Shown here piece by piece: positions 1 to 9,165 of a DNA stretch of 9,165 nucleotides. The first letter of the stretch is position 1, and each line of letters begins with the position of its first letter. Both the position numbers and the translations under genes were made by a program. The notes below the pieces were generated by a model that made no database searches, was not told the DNA's origin, and saw only the letters and a list, made by a program, of their open reading frames with translations. The stretch is taken from NCBI GenBank assembly GCA_030453055.1, contig JAKDLC010000063.1:1-9165 (forward strand), read 5' to 3'. The stretch comes from Nitrosospira sp. (GTDB taxonomy: Bacteria; Pseudomonadota; Gammaproteobacteria; Burkholderiales; Nitrosomonadaceae).

Positions 1-87
1 ATGAATAACTACGCCACTCTTTCACAAAATCTCCCTACAAAACAAAATCCTGCGCAATCATCACGCGAATTTATGAAACATCCGGGC

Positions 88-93
88 TATAAT
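88..93 (+). promoter_or_regulatory. Probable -10 element of the tRNA-Phe promoter
   Basis: A perfect TATAAT hexamer lies about 35 nt upstream of the tRNA, a normal distance for a sigma-70 type tRNA promoter. I see no good -35 hexamer at 16-18 nt spacing, so the call rests on the -10 element and on position. The rest of the first 127 bases is AT-rich and I recognise no gene in it. Confidence 0.45.
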
Positions 94-127
94 CCTTGTA
101 CTGGAAAGCGGTAAATGTGTGCCAAAT

Positions 128-202
<75 letters not shown>

Positions 203-210
203 ATAAATCA

Positions 211-240
211 AAGGATTAGCCTAACCGCTAGTCCTTTTTT
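211..240 (+). terminator. Rho-independent terminator after tRNA-Phe
   Basis: A 10-bp hairpin is formed by AAGGATTAGC (211-220) and GCTAGTCCTT (227-236), with one G-U pair and a 6-nt loop (CTAACC). It runs straight into a T tract (235-240), then ATTTT. It lies about 10 nt after the tRNA and would separate tRNA transcription from the defence operon, which implies that the operon has its own promoter between here and 305. I could not identify that promoter convincingly. Confidence 0.85.
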
Positions 241-304
241 ATTTTGCGGGAAAAGGAAGGGCATTTTGCAAGAAAATTCACAAGAGTAATTCAGGCGAAG
301 TTTG

Positions 305-1877
<1,573 letters not shown>

Positions 1878-1888
<11 letters not shown>

Positions 1889-3212
1889 TTGGGAAACCCG
1901 CAAACTTCGGGAATGCTGCGACTTTAACCCTTCAAGCATTAAATCCGATTGGCCGCATCGTTCATTGCGCTACATAGATATTTCCTCGGTCGGAGAAGGT
2001 ATTCAGACGGAACCACCCCAATTATTTCTGCGCTCAGAGGCGCCGAGCCGAGCGCAACGGCTGGTCGCGCCAGGCGACTGTCTTTTATCGACAGTCAGAC
2101 CCAATAGACGATCAATGCTATGGCTCAGATTTGTCGCCGATGATATCGTCGCATCTACCGGTTTTGCCGTCTTAAGGGCCAAACGCAGAATTATTTTTCC
2201 TCGCTATCTCTACTACATCATTTTCAACCAGACGTTTACCGACTATCTCGTAACGAGAGAAAAAGGCGCTGCGTACCCAGCTGTCGGCATCGACGACATT
2301 GGCGATGCTGAGATTGCGCTTCCACCCTTCGCCCAGCAAAAAGCCATCGCACACATCCTCGGCACGCTGGACGACAAGATCGAGTTGAACCGGCGAATGA
2401 ACGCAACACTAGAGGCGATGGCGCGGGCGTTGTTCCAGAGCTGGTTCGTGGATTTCGATCCCGTCCGCGCCAAACTCGATGGCCGCAAACCTGCTGGCCT
2501 CGACCCCGACACCGCCGCTCTTTTCCCCACGCAATTTCAAGACTCCCCGCTCGGCCATATCCCGAATGGGTGGGAGGTGAAAACAATCGAAGAACTCGCT
2601 GAACGTGTCGCGATGGGACCGTTTGGTTCAGACATCAAGGTATCCACATTCGCGCCCGAAGGCATCCCCATCGTCAGCGGTCAGCACCTCCGTGGCATTC
2701 TTCTTGATGACTCTGAGTTTAACTTCATTAGCGAGGAACACGCGAACCGCCTCAAACGCTCCAATGTACAAAGAGGCGATGTCATCTTCACTCACGCAGG
2801 TAGTATCGGTCAAGTTGCTTACATCCCAGAGACATCGCGCTATGAGCGCTATATCATTTCGCATCGTCAATTTTATATGCGGTGCAATCGCTCCGTGATA
2901 TCACCGTTTTACATCACTTTATATTTCAAGACACCCGAAGGCCAGCACCGACTCCTTGCCAACACCTCATCGACTGGCGTGCCGTCTATTTCCCAACCTG
3001 TGACTTATCTTCGCCAACTGCAAATGGTAGTTCCGCCTCCTGCATTGTTGAAGGTCTTCGACGCTACGGTCGGCACGATTCACTTCAAGATGGCGCACAA
3101 CGAAGAACAATCGCGAACCCTCGCCACCTTGCACGACACGCTGCGGCCGAAGCTGCTGAACGGGGAGTTGAGCGTGGCGGCTGGCGCAGAAGAAATGGAA
3201 GCTATCGCATGA
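1878..3212 (+). CDS. hsdS: Type I restriction-modification specificity subunit (HsdS)
   Basis: This 444-residue protein gives the complex its DNA target sequence and is the scaffold for two HsdM and two HsdR subunits. It has the usual two-half layout: a first target-recognition domain (about residues 1-150), a conserved central helical spacer (about 151-225, with [14 protein letters not shown] and [18 protein letters not shown]), a second target-recognition domain starting at GHIPNGWEV (226-234), and a conserved distal helix ending in [10 protein letters not shown] (422-431). ATG 1878 lies inside the end of hsdM and is preceded by a good Shine-Dalgarno sequence, GAGAGGA (1864-1870), 7 nt upstream. 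The recognition domains look more AT-rich than the spacer, as is usual for swapped specificity domains. The target bipartite site cannot be read from sequence alone. Confidence 0.95.
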
Positions 3213-4279
3213 GCGGCCATGCGATTAACTTTGCACTCCCCAAAAAAATTGAGCGCTATCTTGCGGCTCTGTCGAAACTTTACGCACAAGACGGAAAGCG
3301 ACAGTTTCAAGAAATCATCGTCAATGCGCAGATGCGAGTTCACGAGGGGTGGACTTATGACAATTGGGATGGTGGTGTCCACGGACACGCGCTTTACCTC
3401 ATACTCCCAGAGCGTCTGTTCTTGAGTTCTGTAAAAAAAAAGAGCGATATCCAAAACCAAATCAAGGAAGATCTAAATGGACTCCACAACATCCATAGTG
3501 AATTCATCGCGGAGGTCTTTCTCGAAATGGAAGACGCGGCGAATCACGAATGGCGGAAAGAATCCGGATTACTCATAGACGGGAAACGGGACGCTCCTCC
3601 TGACGCGACCAAGCGTATTTGGGGAGATACCGGGTTCCGTGTGTTTCTGAGCCACAAGTCAGAGGTAAAAAGGGAAACGACCGACATAAAAGATGGACTT
3701 CGATTGTTCGGCATATCCTGCTTTGTGGCCCATGAGGATATCCATCCCACGAAGGCGTGGCAGGAAGAAATTGAAAACGCCCTCGCCAGCATGGATGCAT
3801 TTGTGGCGCTCATGACTGACGCCTTCCACGAAAGTGATTGGACAGACCAAGAGGTTGGCTATGCGGTTGCTCGAGGAGTGCCGATCATCGCAGTGCGATT
3901 AGACAAAGACCCTTATGGATTCATTGGAAAGTTTCAAGCACTCAACTGCACATGGGAAAAATCTGTTCAAGGTATTGCGAAGATCCTGATAAAGAACGAT
4001 CAAATGCTTAATGCCTACATTCAGGCGCTCCGCGATTGCCCGAACTTCAATTCTGGTAATGCTCTGGCAGAAGCGTTGTCGAGTATCGAAAAGCTTTCTG
4101 AATCGCAAATTGATGCGCTGGTTGCTGCATACAACGAAAACGACGAGCTACGAGGCAGCTTTGGCTTCAATGGTACGAGGCCGCGTGAATATGGTCCTGG
4201 CTTGGTGTCGTACCTCAATAAACCTGGTGCTCGGCAGTTCAAGTATTCAAGTGACTGGCATATTGAACCGATTAGATGA
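3209..4279 (+). CDS. TIR-domain protein embedded in the hsd operon (putative NADase effector)
   Basis: A 356-residue protein in three parts. Residues about 10-130 form an N-terminal domain I cannot name with certainty, marked by WTYDNWDGGVHGHALYL (48-64). Residues about 142-260 form a TIR domain: GFRVFLSHKS at 142-151, FVAHEDI at 172-178, then SDWTDQEVGYAV (209-220) with E215 where catalytic TIRs carry their NAD-cleaving glutamate. A C-terminal segment of about 90 residues ends the protein. Bacterial TIR proteins of this kind hydrolyse NAD+ or make signalling nucleotides on phage infection; that activity here is inferred. ATG 3209 was chosen because it forms a 4-nt ATGA overlap with the hsdS stop and has GGAAG (3197-3201) 7 nt upstream. 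The frame is open back to 2882, but that extension would run through hsdS. A run of nine A lies at 3433-3441. The stop overlaps the next start by ATGA. Confidence 0.88.
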   Translation: MSGHAINFALPKKIERYLAALSKLYAQDGKRQFQEIIVNAQMRVHEGWTYDNWDGGVHGHALYLILPERLFLSSVKKKSDIQNQIKEDLNGLHNIHSEFIAEVFLEMEDAANHEWRKESGLLIDGKRDAPPDATKRIWGDTGFRVFLSHKSEVKRETTDIKDGLRLFGISCFVAHEDIHPTKAWQEEIENALASMDAFVALMTDAFHESDWTDQEVGYAVARGVPIIAVRLDKDPYGFIGKFQALNCTWEKSVQGIAKILIKNDQMLNAYIQALRDCPNFNSGNALAEALSSIEKLSESQIDALVAAYNENDELRGSFGFNGTRPREYGPGLVSYLNKPGARQFKYSSDWHIEPIR

Positions 4280-4668
4280 ATCTCAATGAAGCCATCGTAG
4301 AAGACGCAGCCCTTGCGTGGTTCGGAGAACTGGGCTATGCATTCGGCCACGGGCCGCACATCGCCCCCAGCGAATCGGCGGCGGAGCGGGATTCGTTTGG
4401 CGATGTGGTGCTGGCGGGGCGGTTGCGCGAGGCCATCCGGCGGCTGAATCCAGCCATGCCGGAAGAAGCGCGCGAAGAAGCGTTGCGCAAGGTGCTGCGC
4501 GTGGGCGCGCCATCGCTCGCCCAGACCAACCGGCATTTTCATGCCCTGCTGCGCGATGGAGTGCCGGTCGAATACCGGCGCACGGATGGCAGCATCGCGG
4601 GCGATCATACGCGGCTGGTGGATTTTGACGATGCCGGGAACAATGACTGGCTGGCGGTGAACCAGTTC
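4276..4668 (+). pseudogene. hsdR: Truncated 5' end of hsdR (first copy)
   Basis: The reading frame matches the first 131 residues of the downstream Hsd[21 protein letters not shown], then the AAERDSFGDVVLAGRLREAI and [20 protein letters not shown] regions. It breaks after NQF at 4668, just before the PD-(D/E)xK nuclease motif, so no catalytic residue is present. The frame continues out of context for 28 residues to a TGA at 4753-4755, giving a possible 159-residue ORF. Its ATG overlaps the TIR gene stop (ATGA), the arrangement expected of the original hsdR start. It is probably translated but cannot cut or translocate DNA. Whether the fragment can bind the HsdM/HsdS complex is unknown. Confidence 0.88.
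4345..4668 (+). repeat. Direct repeat, upstream copy (hsdR 5' region)
   Basis: These 324 bp align without gaps to 6061-6384. I count 14 mismatches, about 96% identity. The copy ends abruptly at 4668, after the codons for NQF, where the DarT-like remnant begins. The 66 bp before it are only about 73% identical between the copies (18 mismatches). Confidence 0.93.
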
Positions 4669-4670
4669 CC

Positions 4671-4853
4671 GATGATTCCGTCGCATATTACCGTCACCGG
4701 TCCCGCAAGTGCGCGGAGGTGCTGGTGCCTCACCGGGTGGAATGCTGTTTTCTGACAGGTGCCTGGGTGGTGGATCAGGCCGCTGCCGTGAAGCTGGCCG
4801 CAGCAGGATTCATGCTCCCAATCGCCATCGATCCCGTGCTATTCTTTCGCTAA
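4671..4853 (+). pseudogene. darT: Remnant of a DarT-like DNA ADP-ribosyltransferase (C-terminal about 60 codons)
   Basis: In a frame different from the preceding hsdR fragment, 60 codons run to a TAA at 4851-4853. They read DDSVAYYRHRSRKCAEVLVP and then a segment ending IAIDPVLFFR. This looks like the C-terminal end of DUF4433/DarT toxins, where a K-x-AE-(V/F)-LV stretch carries the catalytic glutamate and the protein ends in a V-x-x-x-x-x-(Y/F)-(Y/F) strand. DarT modifies thymidine in single-stranded DNA. The N-terminal NAD-binding part is absent and no plausible start codon or ribosome binding site precedes the piece, so it should be inactive. The call rests on remembered family features plus its position directly before a DarG-like gene, the standard darT-darG order. 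Without that context the match would be weak. Confidence 0.68.
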
Positions 4854-4871
4854 CCTCAACAACGGCGCATC

Positions 4872-5984
4872 ATGTTCAAAATACTCATTGGAGACCTGTT
4901 TTCCAGCCAGGCGCAGACACTGGTGAATACGGTCAACTGTGTCGGCGTAATGGGCAAAGGTGTGGCGCTGGAATTCAGGAAGCGCTTCCCGGCATTGTTC
5001 GGCGACTATGTGGCGCGCTGTTCCGGCAAGCAAGTGCGGCTCGGTGAGCCGTATGTGTTCTGCGACGCCGGCGGCAAGCTGATTGTGAACTTTCCGACCA
5101 AGAACCACTGGCGCTCGCCATCACGGCTAATTGATATCGAGCACGGGCTGGATTACTTTGTGCAGCACTACGCGGACTGGGGCATCACCAGCATCGCGTT
5201 CCCGCCGCTTGGCTGCGGCAATGGCGGACTGGAGTGGTCGGAGGTCGGGCCGCTCATCCATGGCAAGTTGCACCGGCTACCCATCAACGTCGAAGTTTAT
5301 GCGCCCTACGGCACGCCAAAGCACGAGCTGACCGAGGAATTTCTGGCCGGACCAGCACAAATGGGGCTGGATGGGAAGGGACGCAAGCACGAGAAGTTGA
5401 ATCACGAATGGGTGGTGCTGGTGGAGGTGCTGCGGGAGCTGGGACAGCAGCCGTATGCGAATCCCGTGGGACGGACGATATTCCAGAAGATTTGTTATGT
5501 GCTGACAGAAATGGGCGTGCAAACAGGCTTCCAGTTTGGCAAAGGCAGTTATGGGCCTTTTGCCGGCGAGGTAAAGCGGGCGCTCCATGAGTTTGCCAAC
5601 CGTAACTGGCTGCGGGAGGAACAGCTTGGCCGAATGATGGCGCTGCGCGTGGGGCCGCAATATGAGCAGGACCGGGCCAAGTTCACCGATGTGCTCAAGC
5701 ATCACAAGCGGACGATCGCGAAGACGGTGGACCTCTTTAGCCGGATCAAGAATACGGTGCAGGCTGAGGAGGTGCTGACGGTACTTTTTGCCAGCCGTCA
5801 ATTGAAGAAGGGAAACCCGCAGCGCGAGGTCGCCGAACAGGAACTCTACAATTACATTCTCGACTGGAAGAAGACCTGGATCAGGGATGAGAAGAAGGAC
5901 GCTGTGGCCAGCGCCATCCGGAATCTGGTCCTGCTGGGCTGGATGAAGCTGCACTTGAGCGAGTCCTTGCCCGAGACGATGTAG
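4872..5984 (+). CDS. darG: DarG-like macro-domain DNA ADP-ribosyl glycohydrolase antitoxin
   Basis: This 370-residue protein has the two-part build of DarG. The N-terminal macro domain (about residues 1-150) contains GDLF (7-10), [18 protein letters not shown] (18-35), NFPTKNHW (73-80, with K77 at the position of the lysine known to be important in DarG) and [10 protein letters not shown] (111-120). The second domain (about 175-370, from [13 protein letters not shown]) corresponds to the DarT-binding part. In the family the macro domain removes ADP-ribose from DNA thymidine and the C-terminal domain directly neutralises the toxin. The gene starts 18 nt after the darT remnant without an obvious Shine-Dalgarno sequence and ends 4 nt before hsdR, so it probably supports hsdR translation. 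Both domains look complete although the toxin is not. It could be a relic on its way out, an anti-toxin against incoming DarT, or kept for coupling to hsdR. Confidence 0.88.
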   Translation: MFKILIGDLFSSQAQTLVNTVNCVGVMGKGVALEFRKRFPALFGDYVARCSGKQVRLGEPYVFCDAGGKLIVNFPTKNHWRSPSRLIDIEHGLDYFVQHYADWGITSIAFPPLGCGNGGLEWSEVGPLIHGKLHRLPINVEVYAPYGTPKHELTEEFLAGPAQMGLDGKGRKHEKLNHEWVVLVEVLRELGQQPYANPVGRTIFQKICYVLTEMGVQTGFQFGKGSYGPFAGEVKRALHEFANRNWLREEQLGRMMALRVGPQYEQDRAKFTDVLKHHKRTIAKTVDLFSRIKNTVQAEEVLTVLFASRQLKKGNPQREVAEQELYNYILDWKKTWIRDEKKDAVASAIRNLVLLGWMKLHLSESLPETM

Positions 5985-5988
5985 CGCA

Positions 5989-9165
<3,177 letters not shown>

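Noticed and set aside
266..292. Possible operon promoter (TTGCAA at 266-271, TAATTC at 287-292)
   Set aside because: The spacing is only 15 nt and the -10 is weak. Transcription would start almost at the hsdM start codon, leaving no room for the ribosome binding site.
2882..3208. Upstream extension of the TIR reading frame to an ATG at 2882
   Set aside because: It lies entirely within the second recognition domain of hsdS in another frame and shows no domain-like sequence. The ATGA start at 3209 with GGAAG upstream explains the gene better.
4671..4871. Insertion sequence or recombinase scar between the two hsdR copies
   Set aside because: I found no transposase frame, terminal inverted repeats or short target duplications there. 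The flanking repeats are hsdR coding sequence.
4709..5047. Plus-strand open frame of 112 codons across the darT/darG junction
   Set aside because: It overlaps the well-supported darG macro domain in another frame and has no recognisable sequence of its own.

Overview
The window is a defence locus from a proteobacterium. The tRNA-Phe core resembles beta/gamma-proteobacterial tRNA-Phe and the genes are moderately GC-rich, but the sequence does not fix the genus. Everything after about position 240 is on the + strand and tightly packed, with overlaps of 4 to 11 nt or gaps under 20 nt, so it reads as one polycistronic operon.

Layout: a probable tRNA promoter (TATAAT at 88-93), a tRNA-Phe gene with an abnormal 3' acceptor side (128-202) and a strong intrinsic terminator (211-240). 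Then follow hsdM (305-1888) and hsdS (1878-3212) of a type I restriction-modification system, and a TIR-domain gene (3209-4279) joined to hsdS by an ATGA overlap. A second ATGA overlap leads into a broken 5' end of hsdR (4276-4668). This is fused to a fragment that looks like the C-terminus of a DarT-type DNA ADP-ribosyltransferase toxin (4671-4853). An intact DarG-like macro-domain antitoxin (4872-5984) comes next, then an essentially complete second hsdR (5989 to the window edge).

How they work together: HsdM, HsdS and HsdR form the modification and restriction complex. The TIR protein keeps the glutamate expected of an NAD-consuming TIR enzyme, so it may act as a second, abortive line of defence. 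This role is inferred. DarG normally reverses and blocks DarT; here it appears to have lost its toxin partner.

The most notable structure is a direct repeat of 324 bp, with 14 differences by hand count, at 4345-4668 and 6061-6384. It lies inside the two hsdR 5' ends and flanks the darT relic and darG. Recombination between the copies would remove exactly 1,716 bp (572 codons) and leave an intact hsdR coupled directly to the TIR gene. The ancestral operon was therefore probably hsdM-hsdS-TIR-hsdR, with a darTG-hsdR segment joined in later. A tRNA with an altered 3' end at the left edge suggests the whole block may be a tRNA-associated island, although no integrase lies in the window.
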